From the NCBI RefSeq assembly GCF_030695525.1, contig NZ_JAUYSS010000047.1, positions 186,001 to 250,000 of the forward strand: DNA of 64,000 nt, written 5' to 3'. Source of the stretch: Daejeonella sp. (GTDB lineage: Bacteria; Bacteroidota; Bacteroidia; Sphingobacteriales; Sphingobacteriaceae). A program made the position numbers and the translations under genes. A model generated the notes under the pieces. The model was not told the DNA's origin and made no database searches. It saw only the letters and a program-made list of their open reading frames with translations. Positions 34,461 to 43,860 of the stretch are shown piece after piece; positions within the stretch are counted from its first letter, which is position 1, and each line of letters opens with the position of its first letter.

Positions 34461-34560
34461 ATTAATTCTAAAATTCAATATTTATTTATCCAAATGCTGA
34501 CAAACAACTAAAGAAAATTATTCCGAAATTCGCATATGCTTCTAATCTAAACCTCATATA

Positions 34561-35895
34561 ATGTCCTCAATAATCATCAAATCTGCTACAATTGTTAACG
34601 AAGGCCGGACATTTATTGGCGATGTTTTCATTAAAGACGGGCTCATTGAACAGATCGGGTCAAGCCTGAATTTGGCAGCGGATAAGGTAATCAATGCCGA
34701 AGGTTTGCACCTTTTCCCGGGATGTATTGATGATCAGGTTCATTTCAGGGAGCCAGGATTAACCCATAAAGCCGATATTTTTACTGAGAGCAGGGCGGCA
34801 ATAGCCGGCGGGATAACCTCCTTCATGGAGATGCCCAATACGGTGCCCAATACCCTGACACAACAATTGCTTGAAGATAAATATCAAATCGCAGCGAAAA
34901 CCTCCGCAGGTAATTATTCTTTCTTTATGGGAGCAGGGAATGATAACCTTGATGAAGTGTTAAAAACAGATCCCAAAAATGTCTGTGGAATCAAAGTTTT
35001 TATGGGGTCTTCAACAGGTAATATGTTGGTGGATAATGAAAAGACTTTGGATGGGATCTTTAGCCGGACACCCATGCTGGTCGCAACTCATTGTGAAGAT
35101 GAGGCTACCATCCGGGCAAATGCAGAGCGTTTCAAACTTCAATATGGAGATAATTTAACACCCGAAATGCATCCGCTGATCCGAAATGCTGAAGCTTGTT
35201 TTATTTCAAGCTCTTTAGCTGTCGGACTTGCAAAAAAGTACAATACCCGTTTGCATATTCTACACATTTCTACCGCAATAGAGACTTCTCTTTTTGATAA
35301 TTCGATTCCTCTCGAAAAAAAGAGGATTACCTCTGAAGCCTGTATTCATCACTTGTGGTTTTCAGATGCCGATTATGCTAAAAAAGGAAATTGGATCAAA
35401 TGGAACCCGGCTATAAAAACTGCTGCCGACCGGGATGAAATATTTAAAGCGGTATTGGATGATCGGATTGATGTTATAGCCACAGATCATGCACCGCATA
35501 CCATTGAAGAAAAATCACAGCCTTATTCCACAGCACCATCCGGCGGACCATTAGTGCAGCATGCATTGGTAGCCATGCTGGAATTTTACAAGCAGGGTAA
35601 AATTTCTCTGGAGAAAATTGTTGAAAAAATGGCTCATAGTCCGGCAATCTGTTTTCAGGTTGAGAATCGCGGATTTATCCGTGAAGGCTATTGGGCCGAT
35701 CTGGTATTAGTTGATCTCAATAAGCGATCAACTGTGAGCAGAGCAAATGTGCTTTCTAAATGTGGCTGGAGCCCATTCGAGGGACAAACATTTGCTTCTA
35801 CAGTTATAAGTACTATAATATCCGGGAACCTGGTGTACGATAACGGCAAAATATTTGATGGGGTGTATGGAAAAAGGTTGGTGTTTAACCGATAA
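34561..35895 (+). CDS. pyrC: Dihydroorotase, class I
   Basis: A 444-residue amidohydrolase-fold protein. The metal-site strand reads GCIDDQVHFREPGLTHKADI (54-73); the usual HxH is QxH here (Gln59, His61), a variant also typical of Bacteroidota dihydroorotases. Other landmarks: GGITSFMEMPNT, CGIKVFMGSSTGNML with the Lys normally carboxylated, ATHCEDE, RLHILHIST, and IDVIATDHAPHTIEEK with the catalytic Asp. It closes carbamoyl-aspartate to dihydroorotate in pyrimidine synthesis. It is a single gene; the 249-bp spacer upstream holds repeats, and a 44-bp palindrome follows the stop. Start ATG 34561 gives the expected N-terminal beta-sandwich strands. Confidence 0.9.
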   Translation: MSSIIIKSATIVNEGRTFIGDVFIKDGLIEQIGSSLNLAADKVINAEGLHLFPGCIDDQVHFREPGLTHKADIFTESRAAIAGGITSFMEMPNTVPNTLTQQLLEDKYQIAAKTSAGNYSFFMGAGNDNLDEVLKTDPKNVCGIKVFMGSSTGNMLVDNEKTLDGIFSRTPMLVATHCEDEATIRANAERFKLQYGDNLTPEMHPLIRNAEACFISSSLAVGLAKKYNTRLHILHISTAIETSLFDNSIPLEKKRITSEACIHHLWFSDADYAKKGNWIKWNPAIKTAADRDEIFKAVLDDRIDVIATDHAPHTIEEKSQPYSTAPSGGPLVQHALVAMLEFYKQGKISLEKIVEKMAHSPAICFQVENRGFIREGYWADLVLVDLNKRSTVSRANVLSKCGWSPFEGQTFASTVISTIISGNLVYDNGKIFDGVYGKRLVFNR

Positions 35896-35937
35896 GTTTA
35901 GGCTGACAGGGTTTTAAAACCCTGTCAGCCTAAACTT
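35894..35937. repeat. Large palindrome, copy 2 (GACAGGGTTT family), between convergent genes
   Basis: A perfect 44-bp palindrome with no spacer: left half ends in GGCTGACAGGGTTTT, right half begins AAAACCCTGTCAGCC; each half is 22 bases. It begins at the second-last base of pyrC and ends in the stop codon of the dinB-like gene, so it probably terminates both transcripts. Shares its 14-base core with the copy at 26.4 kb. Confidence 0.85.
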
Positions 35938-36430
35938 AGCCTTTTTCTCTTAAAAACATAATGAAATCACTTGCCGACTGGTCGGTATAGCCCACATGCC
36001 TTAGAATACACATCACTTGTCCACGGTGAAAAGTTGAATGATTCATGCAATGAAGGATGATTTCCGCATTGTTCTGGCTAAAAGTTTTTCCCTTTAAATT
36101 GATATACTCTGTACTGGAAAGAAAGAATTCATCATCCTTTCCTGAAATCAGTTCAATAAAATCTGCCGAATTGGTTCTGATTGTTGCACAAATATTGGCA
36201 AAGCTTCCGGCAACATCCAGATTATGCATATGGGGAATATTTTTTCCGTTCAGGCGGGCCAGCCAGGTTTGCTCAGCATCTGCAATATGTAGGATTACAT
36301 TTTTGATGGTCTGATATTCCGCTTTTTTATTATCAACGATACCAGGCTCATCAACCCCTGACAGATAATTGCACATTTTCTCATTCGCCCAATGATTGTA
36401 TTGCAGGTAATTTAATAGAAGTGATTTCAT
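35936..36430 (-). CDS. DinB family protein (putative metal-dependent four-helix bundle)
   Basis: A 164-residue four-helix protein. The start MKSLLLNYLQYNHWANEKMC and the motifs HIADAEQTWLARLNG (His about 48) and HCMNHSTFHRGQVMCILRHVG (His about 131 and 135) give the three-histidine metal site of the DinB/YfiT-like family. Members are DNA-damage-inducible in Bacillus, and related enzymes transfer bacillithiol or mycothiol to toxic compounds. It converges with pyrC across a large palindrome that includes its stop codon. No partner gene points to a specific substrate. Confidence 0.85.
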   Translation of the reverse strand: MKSLLLNYLQYNHWANEKMCNYLSGVDEPGIVDNKKAEYQTIKNVILHIADAEQTWLARLNGKNIPHMHNLDVAGSFANICATIRTNSADFIELISGKDDEFFLSSTEYINLKGKTFSQNNAEIILHCMNHSTFHRGQVMCILRHVGYTDQSASDFIMFLREKG

Positions 36431-36557
36431 ATTCGATAGGTTATTTTAAAAATACGATTATTTAAATAATAAAAGCCCCATGCATTCTTAAAAACTAATC
36501 AGATTGTAATAAAATGCCAAATTGGAGCTAATAGTTCCTTATTGTGGCTAAACTGCA

Positions 36558-36565
36558 TACCTTTG
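36558..36565 (+). promoter_or_regulatory. Bacteroidota -7 promoter box TACCTTTG before hscA
   Basis: Exact TAnnTTTG match followed by CGCC, with a TTG about 14-16 nt upstream that could serve the -33 region at short spacing. It lies 19 nt before the chosen hscA ATG and overlaps the upstream TTG codons, supporting the ATG at 36585 as true start. Confidence 0.55.
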
Positions 36566-36584
36566 CGCCTTGTTGAAAGCAATT

Positions 36585-38435
36585 ATGGCTAAAGTTTCTA
36601 TTAATATTGCAACCGGTTCTGTTCAGAAAGAGGAAATAATTGTTGGGATTGACCTTGGAACAACAAATAGTCTTGTCGCATTTATTAATCCTGAAGGTAA
36701 TCCACAGGTAATAAATGATACGGGTAAGGGTGTGCTCGTACCATCAGTAGTTCATTTCCCGTCTGAGGGTGGACTTATAGTTGGAAATGAAGCGAAGGAG
36801 TTTTTAATTTCGGATCCTCAAAATACAATCTTTTCAGTAAAACGGCTTCTAGGTCGCTCGTTTAAAGATATTCAGCAGCATAGCGATTTATTCTCCTATA
36901 AAATTATTGACGACGACAGTGAAAGTCTGGTTAAGATTAAGGCAGGAGACAAATATTTTACCCCGATTGAACTGTCAGGAATGATCCTGAAGGAGTTAAA
37001 GGAAAGAGCTGAGCATGCTTTAAAAACCACAGTTAACCGTGCGGTGATTACTGTTCCGGCTTATTTTAATGATAGCCAGCGTCAGGCAACCCGCGATGCA
37101 GGTAAACTCGCCGGACTGGATGTATTACGCATCGTTAATGAACCAACAGCCGCAAGTCTGGCCTATGGTATCGGCCTTGATCCGGAAGAAGAAAAAATCA
37201 TTGCGGTCTATGATTTGGGTGGTGGCACATTCGATGTTTCTATTTTAAAAATACAGAACGGAATTTTTGAAGTTCTTTCAACCAATGGAGATACGTTTTT
37301 AGGGGGAGATGATTTTGATCGGGCAATTGTCAATTACTGGATAGAGCAGAATGAGTTGGGAGACAGGGCAAAGGATTCTTCAATTAGTCAGGCGCTGCGT
37401 TTGAAAGCCGAAGAGGCAAAAAAAGCACTCACTACTCAGAATATCTTTAATGATGTTGTTGAGAACATACCTTGTGCCATTACAAAACAGAAATTTGAAG
37501 AGCTAATTCTTTCCCGTGTTGAGCAAACCATAACTTGCTGTCGTAATGCTTTAAAAGATGCAGGCCTCAGTATAGCAGATATTCAGGAAGTTGTTATGGT
37601 TGGGGGCTCCACCCGTACACCACTGGTAAAACAGAAGGTTGCCGAATTTTTTGAGAAGGAGGTTCATGATCAGATTAATCCGGATGAGGTTGTGGCATTA
37701 GGTGCTGCGATACAGTCGGATATCCTCGCCGGAAATAGAAAAGATATCTTACTGTTGGATGTTACCCCACTTTCATTGGGGATTGAAACCATGGGAGGAC
37801 TCATGGATGTGATCATCCCAAGAAACGCAAAAGTACCCGCTAAAGCAGGAAGACAATATACTACTTCCATTGACGGTCAAATCAATATGAAAATTTCTGT
37901 TTTTCAGGGTGAGCGGGATCTTGTAACTGAGAACCGGAAGCTGGCCGAATTTGACCTGAAAGGAATTCCCGCAATGCCTGCAGGTTTTCCAAAGGTGGAT
38001 ATTAATTTCAGATTAAATGCAGATGGAATCCTTAAGGTTGAGGCAGTTGAATTGCGTTCAGGTGTAAAACAGGAGGTTGAAGTGAAACCTAGCTATGGGC
38101 TTACAGATGAACAGGTAGAGAAAATGCTGATTGACAGTATTGAAAATGCTAAGGATGATGTAAGCCGGAGAATGCTGATAGAAGCCCGTACCGAGGGAGA
38201 TCAAATGGTTTATACTGTAGAACGCTTTTTGAAAAAAAATACTGAACAGGTTTCTGAACAGGAAAAAGAGGATACACTAAAATTAATCGGGATACTCAAA
38301 TCAGCTCTGGGTTCAGGGGATAAAGACCTGATCCATAAAAGTATTGATGAGCTCAATGAATTTACCCGGCCATTTGCTGAGAGACTGATGAATACTGCAA
38401 TTTCTTCTGCAATGAAGGGGAAAGCGATAGAGTAG
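36585..38435 (+). CDS. hscA: Fe-S assembly chaperone HscA (Hsp70 family)
   Basis: A 616-residue Hsp70. I start at ATG 36585 ([20 protein letters not shown]), since upstream TTG codons overlap the promoter box. The nucleotide-binding domain has [55 protein letters not shown] and [12 protein letters not shown]; the substrate-binding part begins near [14 protein letters not shown]. The short C-terminus without the DnaK acidic tail and the N-terminal extension fit HscA, which with HscB releases clusters from the scaffold IscU. The rest of the isc set is not adjacent: only fdx and iscX appear, 21 kb away. A DnaK paralogue role is less likely. Confidence 0.88.
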   Translation: MAKVSINIATGSVQKEEIIVGIDLGTTNSLVAFINPEGNPQVINDTGKGVLVPSVVHFPSEGGLIVGNEAKEFLISDPQNTIFSVKRLLGRSFKDIQQHSDLFSYKIIDDDSESLVKIKAGDKYFTPIELSGMILKELKERAEHALKTTVNRAVITVPAYFNDSQRQATRDAGKLAGLDVLRIVNEPTAASLAYGIGLDPEEEKIIAVYDLGGGTFDVSILKIQNGIFEVLSTNGDTFLGGDDFDRAIVNYWIEQNELGDRAKDSSISQALRLKAEEAKKALTTQNIFNDVVENIPCAITKQKFEELILSRVEQTITCCRNALKDAGLSIADIQEVVMVGGSTRTPLVKQKVAEFFEKEVHDQINPDEVVALGAAIQSDILAGNRKDILLLDVTPLSLGIETMGGLMDVIIPRNAKVPAKAGRQYTTSIDGQINMKISVFQGERDLVTENRKLAEFDLKGIPAMPAGFPKVDINFRLNADGILKVEAVELRSGVKQEVEVKPSYGLTDEQVEKMLIDSIENAKDDVSRRMLIEARTEGDQMVYTVERFLKKNTEQVSEQEKEDTLKLIGILKSALGSGDKDLIHKSIDELNEFTRPFAERLMNTAISSAMKGKAIE

Positions 38436-38700
38436 TTTTCTTAGTTCTTAGTTATTTGTTAAATTTTAGGATGATTTTGTATTAGTCAAATCCTTGATTA
38501 CAAAATTTTAAATGAACCAGGATTCAGTCTTGATTTTTGATACTCTAAAGTTGTCAGTTGTCTGATGGCAGATTTCAGAGGTCTGATTTCAGAGGTCTGA
38601 TGAAATACTGCTAGTTTGAAATTTTAATTATTGTCCTGAATCTTGGCTCATAATTCTTTGTTCTATTAACTCTATTGAATAATTAATCAATTTTGGAGGG
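38436..38700. repeat. Spacer with low-complexity composite repeat
   Basis: Gene-free between hscA and the TPR gene. It contains TTCTTAGTTCTTAGTTATTTG, a tandem of CAGAGGTCTGATTT and CAGAGGTCTGATGA (38574-38602), and AATTCTTTGTTCTATT. The block resembles the one at 34.35-34.46 kb. No terminator with a clear T-run was found. Confidence 0.5.
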
Positions 38701-38706
38701 TTTTCC

Positions 38707-39849
38707 ATGAGAATCATAGTCTTACTAGCAATTTTACTTTTTTCATCTAAAATTTCTGCCCAGAACACAGCCTCGGAAAATTTACTGATACTGGAGCTTT
38801 TGCAGAATCAGCGCTATGACGAAGCAGCAGAAACTCTGAAGAAAACCTATCCCGAGCCCATTTCAGATGTCAGGATTCTTTCCAGAATTGGCTACAGTTT
38901 GAGGATGGCTGGTAAATTATCTGAGGCAGAAAATTATTATCTGCGTATTCTTGAACAGGATCCAGCTGAAATCTCCTCCCTTTTCAGCATGGCAGGTATT
39001 AGTCAGCGCAAGGGTAATTTTTTAAAAGCAAAGGAATATTATAAACAGATTTTAGCAAGTGATAGTACTAATTTCTCAGTATATAAGCAATTGAGTGATA
39101 TGATCGAATCTTCTGAGGGACTTGTTTTTGCAACACCCTATCTTCATAAAGCGAATAGCCTTAATTCTTCCGACGGAGATATTGCCTACAGTTATTCTAA
39201 AGTTCTGAAAGATATGAAACAGTTCGAATCTGCAGCAAAAGTACTTGATAAAGCTATCCAGGCAGATTCTACGAATCTGATTCTGCTAAGAGGTAAGGCT
39301 GAATTAGCCTATGCAATGAAAGACTGGAATGGTGTACTGGAAATATGCACTGAAATTATCAAAGGAGGTGATCGTAGTGCAAATATTCTCAAAATGCTCG
39401 GGGAAGCATATTATTCAATTGGAAAATATCAGCAGGCAATTGATATTCTGGAAGGTATGGAAGCTAATGATATGAAGACTGAATCGACCCTGTATTTCAT
39501 TGCAATGAGTTATAAGGCGCTCAAGAACTACAATAAATCAGTTGATTATCTCAATAAAACCATTAAAGAATCAATTTCGCCAAACACGGCTGGATATTAT
39601 GCGCAAAAAGGGGATGTGCTTGAAAAAAGTCAATTGAACAGGCAGTCGCTCGAAGCCTATCAGAAAAGCCTCTTCTTTGATAGTAAGCCTTTGACCCTGT
39701 ATACAATCGCTATAATTTACGATCAGAAACTGAAACAGCCTAAAGCCGCTTTAAGCTATTACAGAAGTTATATCAATTCAAAACCTCCCGCAGAGCAGAA
39801 GGCTTATATTGAGTATTGCAATTACCGGATTTCTCAGTTGAGTAAATAA
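38707..39849 (+). CDS. Secreted tetratricopeptide-repeat protein
   Basis: A 380-residue protein with a cleavable signal peptide (MRIIVLLAILLFSSKISAQ) followed by about nine to ten helix-turn-helix TPR units; clear ones are GYSLRMAGKLSEAENYYLRI, AGISQRKGNFLKAKEYYKQI, YSKVLKDMKQFESAAKVLDK and GEAYYSIGKYQQAIDILEGM. It should be a periplasmic scaffold that binds peptides or protein partners. A GGAGG sequence 7 nt before the ATG is one of the few Shine-Dalgarno-like sites in the window. It is a single gene closed by a strong shared terminator. No partner is suggested by the context. Confidence 0.85.
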   Translation: MRIIVLLAILLFSSKISAQNTASENLLILELLQNQRYDEAAETLKKTYPEPISDVRILSRIGYSLRMAGKLSEAENYYLRILEQDPAEISSLFSMAGISQRKGNFLKAKEYYKQILASDSTNFSVYKQLSDMIESSEGLVFATPYLHKANSLNSSDGDIAYSYSKVLKDMKQFESAAKVLDKAIQADSTNLILLRGKAELAYAMKDWNGVLEICTEIIKGGDRSANILKMLGEAYYSIGKYQQAIDILEGMEANDMKTESTLYFIAMSYKALKNYNKSVDYLNKTIKESISPNTAGYYAQKGDVLEKSQLNRQSLEAYQKSLFFDSKPLTLYTIAIIYDQKLKQPKAALSYYRSYINSKPPAEQKAYIEYCNYRISQLSK

Positions 39850-39853
39850 TATG

Positions 39854-39922
39854 AACTCATCAGATAATTATCAGGGCTAAATTGCCTGATCCAATTATAT
39901 GATGAGTTTTTTTTAATTTTTT
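39854..39922. terminator. Long bidirectional terminator hairpin
   Basis: AACTCATCA (39854-39862) pairs with TGATGAGTT (39900-39908), with further inner pairing (ATAATTA with TAATTAT-like bases, TCAGG with CCTGA), then T7-AA-T6. It ends the TPR gene on the plus strand and covers the stop of the minus-strand gene at 39913, so it can serve both. Confidence 0.8.
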
Positions 39923-40224
39923 GCTCCGCCTTCCAATGCTTCCCTTATCGCTTCCTGTTCTTTCAGTCCTTCAATATTGTTCTTCTTGCCATAAACATCT
40001 TTTGATTCTTCAAAGCTGATTAAGATCTCAGCGATTTTATCAAGATTATCAGCAACATTCTGGTGCATTACGGGAAGTATCCGCTCAAGAGTTTTGTTTC
40101 CAAGGTCATAATTGTCGATCTCAATTTTGCCTATCTTTTGAACGAGTGCAGTCTGACTGTTTTTCAGATCTTCCAGTTCGTTCGTAATTTTCTCCATCAA
40201 CTCAAATTTTTTCAACTTATCCAT
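39913..40224 (-). CDS. Small helical/coiled-coil protein, uncharacterised
   Basis: A 103-residue, charged, probably all-helical protein (KKFELMEKITNELEDLKNSQ, then ALVQKIGKIEID, LDKIAEILISFEESKD, EGLKEQEAIREALEGG). Heptad-like spacing of Leu and Ile in residues 5-40 suggests a coiled coil. There is no leader and no cysteine. It is not adjacent to an obvious operon partner: a 245-bp spacer containing a dispersed 65-nt element separates it from ribE upstream. Function unknown; the good frame and its own terminator support a real gene. Confidence 0.6.
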   Translation of the reverse strand: MDKLKKFELMEKITNELEDLKNSQTALVQKIGKIEIDNYDLGNKTLERILPVMHQNVADNLDKIAEILISFEESKDVYGKKNNIEGLKEQEAIREALEGGAKN

Positions 40225-40286
40225 AGTATTCTATTATTTTAATTAATTACTTTTTTAGAGCAATTATGCTGCCACTAATTTTCGAA

Positions 40287-40351
40287 AAATTACCAACAGC
40301 CGGAAGATACCTCCTCCGGCAAGGTTTATTTTACTGGCAGCTGTTTTTCAT
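40287..40351 (-). repeat. Dispersed 65-nt element, copy A
   Basis: On the minus strand it opens ATGAAAAACAGCTGCCAGTA and contains AAATAAACCTTGCCG and AGGAGGTA. It matches copy B at 46194-46258 in 57 of 65 positions by hand, without gaps. A GCCGGA/TCCGGC stem encloses the AGGAGGTA. It lies downstream of ribE, as copy B lies downstream of the trehalose gene. Neither copy encodes a frame. Confidence 0.75.
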
Positions 40352-40469
40352 AGGGACTGGAAGCCCGACAAAAGGATAATATGCAATTTGATGTATACCC
40401 CGGTGGCCAATTTAAACTATGCTCAAGAAATTTTATGTAATTGGAGACACCACACGTACGTATTTTGTC

Positions 40470-41075
40470 TTACATCTCCCATCTCATATCTTTCTGCCGG
40501 GTTAAGCGGGCAACATATTTTCCAATAATATCAAATTCAAGATTTACAATATCACCAATCCTGAGATTCTTCATATTGGTATGCTCGTAGGTATATGGTA
40601 TTATCGCCACAGAAAATGAATTCTCCTTCGAGTTAACTACTGTTAAGCTTATACCATTAACACAGATTGAACCCTTTTCGACAGTAATGTTTCCGATCTC
40701 AGAATCATAAGTAATCGTATATTCCCAGCTGCCGTTCTTTTCGATTAGTTCAGTACAAATACCTGTCTGGTCAACGTGTCCCTGAACAATATGCCCATCG
40801 AGTCGGCCATTCATCTGCATGCAGCGTTCCAGATTGACCAAATCACCTTCCTTAAGTTTACCCAGGTTTGACTTCTTCAATGTTTCGGATATAGCTGTCA
40901 CGGTATGCATGCCTTCAGCGAGCGCTACAACAGTTAAACAGACACCATTATGAGCAACAGACTGATCTATTTTTAATTCATTTGAAAGGTCAGATTCGAT
41001 GATCATTTGCAAATTATCCTGATCCTTTTTCAGCTTGGATACAATGCCTATGGTTTCTATGATGCCTGTAAACAT
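40470..41075 (-). CDS. ribE: Riboflavin synthase, alpha chain
   Basis: A 201-residue enzyme with two lumazine-binding repeats. Repeat 1 starts at the typical MFTGIIETIG and includes VAHNGVCLTVVAL; repeat 2 starts near MNGRLDGHIVQGHVDQTGIC and includes VEKGSICVNGISLTVVNS. It dismutates two 6,7-dimethyl-8-ribityllumazine molecules to riboflavin as a cytoplasmic trimer. The gene lies 19 bases after the biotin carboxylase gene on the same strand and is likely co-transcribed with it, a functionally unrelated pair. No other rib genes and no FMN riboswitch are seen in the window. The last codons overlap a CATCTCATATC-type repeat string. Confidence 0.94.
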   Translation of the reverse strand: MFTGIIETIGIVSKLKKDQDNLQMIIESDLSNELKIDQSVAHNGVCLTVVALAEGMHTVTAISETLKKSNLGKLKEGDLVNLERCMQMNGRLDGHIVQGHVDQTGICTELIEKNGSWEYTITYDSEIGNITVEKGSICVNGISLTVVNSKENSFSVAIIPYTYEHTNMKNLRIGDIVNLEFDIIGKYVARLTRQKDMRWEM

Positions 41076-41094
41076 TTTTTATATTATAAGTTTT

Positions 41095-42576
41095 TTATGA
41101 TTTTCTGTTTTTGTGCCAGGATGATGCAACCTGGGGCTGATTAGTATTTGTGAGGCTGGTACTATTTTTCATCATACACCCGGCCCCGATTAAAGCTGCA
41201 ATCATTGCTTCCTCCTCATTTTCAGTGCTCAAATATTCAGGGAGGAAGTACTTGCCTACAAAATGTGTGTCAAACTTACCCGATATAAATGCCTCATGCT
41301 GCATCACAAACTTTCCAAAAGCCAAAGTGGTTTGAATTCCGGTGATATGGTATTCATCTATAGCTCTGATCATCCGTGCTATGGCTTCTGTACGATCCTT
41401 GCCATAAGTTACCAGTTTCGCAATCATCGGATCGTAATAGATAGGTATCTCCATGCCCTGCTCAAAACCATCATCTACCCGCACCCCCGGACCTTTTGGG
41501 GTAATATAGGTTTGGAGCCGTCCAATATCAGGAAGAAAATTGTTTGCCGGGTCTTCGGCATATACCCTTAACTCGATTGCATGACCCCTTATCTTCAGAT
41601 CTTCCTGTTTGAAACTTAATTTCTCGCCTCTGGCTATTTTGATCTGTTCCTTCACCAGGTCGATGCCGGTAATCATTTCAGTAACCGGATGTTCAACCTG
41701 TAAACGGGTGTTCATTTCGAGAAAGAAATAATCAAGATTCTCATCCAGAATAAATTCTACAGTCCCGGCACCGATATAATTACAGGATCGCGCTGCATTT
41801 ACGGCACTTTCGCCCATTTTTTGTCTCAATTCTTCACTCAGAATAGATGATGGAGCTTCTTCAACAACCTTCTGGTGCCTTCTTTGAACTGAACAGTCGC
41901 GCTCAAACAAATGAACAATATTGCCATGATTATCACCCAGAATCTGAATTTCTATATGCCGCGGAGACGAGACATAGCGCTCAATAAAAACAGACCCATC
42001 TCCAAATGCGGAGCTAGCTTCAGATACAGCTAAATCCATCTGTTCTATAAAATCAGCAGGCTTTTCTACAATCCGCATCCCCTTGCCACCGCCACCAGCT
42101 GCTGCTTTGATCAGGATAGGAAAACCGATTTCCCGGGCTCTTTCCTGAGCAATTTGGATATCTGTTACTGCTTCCGCTGTTCCCGGTACCATCGGGATAT
42201 TGTATTGCATTGCTGCGGCTTTTGCCGATAACTTATTGCCCATTATCTCCATAGCTTCAGGAGAGGGGCCAATTAGTATCAAACCCGCATCTTTTACCAT
42301 TCTGGCAAAAGCCGCATTTTCTGAAAGAAAGCCATAACCCGGATGAATGCCCTGGGCCCCTGTTTTGAGACAGACTTCAATAATTTTTTCTCCAGAGAGG
42401 TATGATTGAGAAGAGGGAGCCGGGCCAATACAAAATGCTTCATCAGCATATCTGACATGAAGTGCATTACGGTCGGCTTCTGAGAATACCGCCACGGTTT
42501 TAATTCCCATTTCCCTGGCTGAACGCATGATGCGTAAGGCTATCTCTCCCCGGTTGGCTATCAGGATCTTTTCCAT
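41095..42576 (-). CDS. accC: Biotin carboxylase (acetyl-/propionyl-CoA carboxylase type)
   Basis: A 493-residue ATP-grasp enzyme. I start at ATG 42576 (MEKILIANRGEIALRIMRSA), the family N-terminus. Motifs: HPGYGFLSENA, the ATP loop KAAAGGGGKGMRIV, RDCSVQRRHQKVVEEAPS and EMNTRLQVEHPVTEMITGID. It carboxylates biotin on a carrier protein with ATP and bicarbonate. The last 45 residues (ENEEEAMIAALIGAGCMMKN onward) extend beyond the usual end and are polar, without a biotin attachment motif (no MKM). No carrier or carboxyltransferase gene is adjacent, so the partners must be elsewhere; it could serve a propionyl-, methylcrotonyl- or acetyl-CoA carboxylase. Confidence 0.88.
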   Translation of the reverse strand: MEKILIANRGEIALRIMRSAREMGIKTVAVFSEADRNALHVRYADEAFCIGPAPSSQSYLSGEKIIEVCLKTGAQGIHPGYGFLSENAAFARMVKDAGLILIGPSPEAMEIMGNKLSAKAAAMQYNIPMVPGTAEAVTDIQIAQERAREIGFPILIKAAAGGGGKGMRIVEKPADFIEQMDLAVSEASSAFGDGSVFIERYVSSPRHIEIQILGDNHGNIVHLFERDCSVQRRHQKVVEEAPSSILSEELRQKMGESAVNAARSCNYIGAGTVEFILDENLDYFFLEMNTRLQVEHPVTEMITGIDLVKEQIKIARGEKLSFKQEDLKIRGHAIELRVYAEDPANNFLPDIGRLQTYITPKGPGVRVDDGFEQGMEIPIYYDPMIAKLVTYGKDRTEAIARMIRAIDEYHITGIQTTLAFGKFVMQHEAFISGKFDTHFVGKYFLPEYLSTENEEEAMIAALIGAGCMMKNSTSLTNTNQPQVASSWHKNRKS

Positions 42577-42579
42577 GTA

Positions 42580-42587
42580 CAAATGTA
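42580..42587 (-). promoter_or_regulatory. Bacteroidota -7 promoter box TACATTTG before the biotin carboxylase
   Basis: Exact TAnnTTTG match on the minus strand, 3 nt (TAC) before the ATG at 42576. It implies a leaderless accC-ribE transcript and supports the ATG over the in-frame TTG at 42582, which is inside the box. Confidence 0.5.
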
Positions 42588-42630
42588 TTATTTAGGCAAA
42601 TGCTAATTGGACTAATTCGATATTAAATGA

Positions 42631-43665
42631 TCAGTGCAATTTCTTCAATATTTCAAGGGTATACCCAATCTTATCATTACTAATATCCAGGTGTGTAACG
42701 AATCTGATCATTTGCTTACCGAAAGTATTGCACTTTATTCCATAATGATTTAATTTTTCAACAAATTCATCCGGATTATGTTTTATGTCGAGCTCAAAGA
42801 TTACAATATTTGTGTCTGCTGGCATAATACTGCTAACATATGGTAAACTGTATAGTGTTTCAGCCAGTATCTTAGCATTCTTATGGTCAGATTTCAGGCG
42901 ATCAATATGATTATCCAGGGCATAGATTCCGGCCGCTGCAAGATACCCTGCTTGTCGCCATCCACCTCCCAATGCTTTGCGGATCCTTCTTGCATGATAA
43001 ATGGTTTCCCGGCTTCCTAGCAGAACAGATCCTACAGGGGCACCCAGACCTTTTGATAAACATACAGATATCCCATCAAACATTCTTCCGTACTCTTTCG
43101 GATCATCCCCCGACTCAGCTAAAGCATTAAAGATTCTGGCTCCATCAAGATGCAGGTATAAGTTTTTTAAGCGGCATAAATGATAGATAGGCTCAATCTG
43201 ATCAAGTGTATAGAAACTGCCTCCACCGCGGTTTACAGTATTTTCAAGCACTACCAGGCTGGTTTTTGGATAATGTACATTCTCAGGATTTATATGCGGT
43301 TCGATAAGATCGGCATTAAGTCTGCCCCGGTCGCCATAAAGCAAACGGACAGAAGCCATTGAATTATAGGCAATTCCACCGCCTTCATAACGGTAAACAT
43401 GAGCGGTTTCATCACAGATCACCTCTTCCATCGGATTGGTAAAACGTTTAATCGCAATCTGGTTTGTCATCGTTCCCGAAGGACAAAACAGGGCATCTTC
43501 CACCCCAAAAATTGCTGCAGTCTTCTCCTGCAATGCATTCACAGTTTCATCTTCTTCAAATACATCATCTCCAACCTTTGCACTATACATTGCCTCCAGC
43601 ATTCCAGGTGTTGGCCGCGTAACAGTATCACTTCGCAGGTCAACAATCATTTCATGTTTATTCAT
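42631..43665 (-). CDS. ltaE: Threonine aldolase (low-specificity L-threonine/L-allo-threonine aldolase type)
   Basis: A 344-residue fold-type I PLP enzyme. MIVDLRSDTVTRPTPGMLEA and GDDVFEEDETVNALQEK are the family's start; FCPSGTMTNQIAI binds the PLP phosphate; LHLDGARIFNA holds the Asp that contacts the pyridine nitrogen; SKGLGAPVGSVLLGS holds the Schiff-base Lys205. It splits threonine or allo-threonine to glycine and acetaldehyde in the cytoplasm. It is 55 bases upstream of the biotin carboxylase gene on the same strand but that gene has its own promoter box. A 7-of-8 match to the -7 box (TAATTTTA) lies 3 nt before its ATG. Confidence 0.92.
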   Translation of the reverse strand: MNKHEMIVDLRSDTVTRPTPGMLEAMYSAKVGDDVFEEDETVNALQEKTAAIFGVEDALFCPSGTMTNQIAIKRFTNPMEEVICDETAHVYRYEGGGIAYNSMASVRLLYGDRGRLNADLIEPHINPENVHYPKTSLVVLENTVNRGGGSFYTLDQIEPIYHLCRLKNLYLHLDGARIFNALAESGDDPKEYGRMFDGISVCLSKGLGAPVGSVLLGSRETIYHARRIRKALGGGWRQAGYLAAAGIYALDNHIDRLKSDHKNAKILAETLYSLPYVSSIMPADTNIVIFELDIKHNPDEFVEKLNHYGIKCNTFGKQMIRFVTHLDISNDKIGYTLEILKKLH

Positions 43666-43860
43666 GTCTAAAATTAGATATTATCCCTATTATCAGAATT
43701 ATTTTCTTATATTAAGCCATATTCTTTTATAAATCAGCAATTTTTCGCTGTTTATGGTCATGTCAGGCCAATCGTATTCATGTTAATACAATATATTTCA
43801 TATCTGATCCAATGTAAGGAATCAGGAATATGTTTTTAATCTTAAATTAAAATTTTCAGT

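Noticed and set aside
40225..40469. FMN riboswitch near ribE
   Set aside because: The structured sequence is downstream of ribE on its strand, lacks the conserved FMN aptamer segments, and is a second copy of an element found beside unrelated genes.
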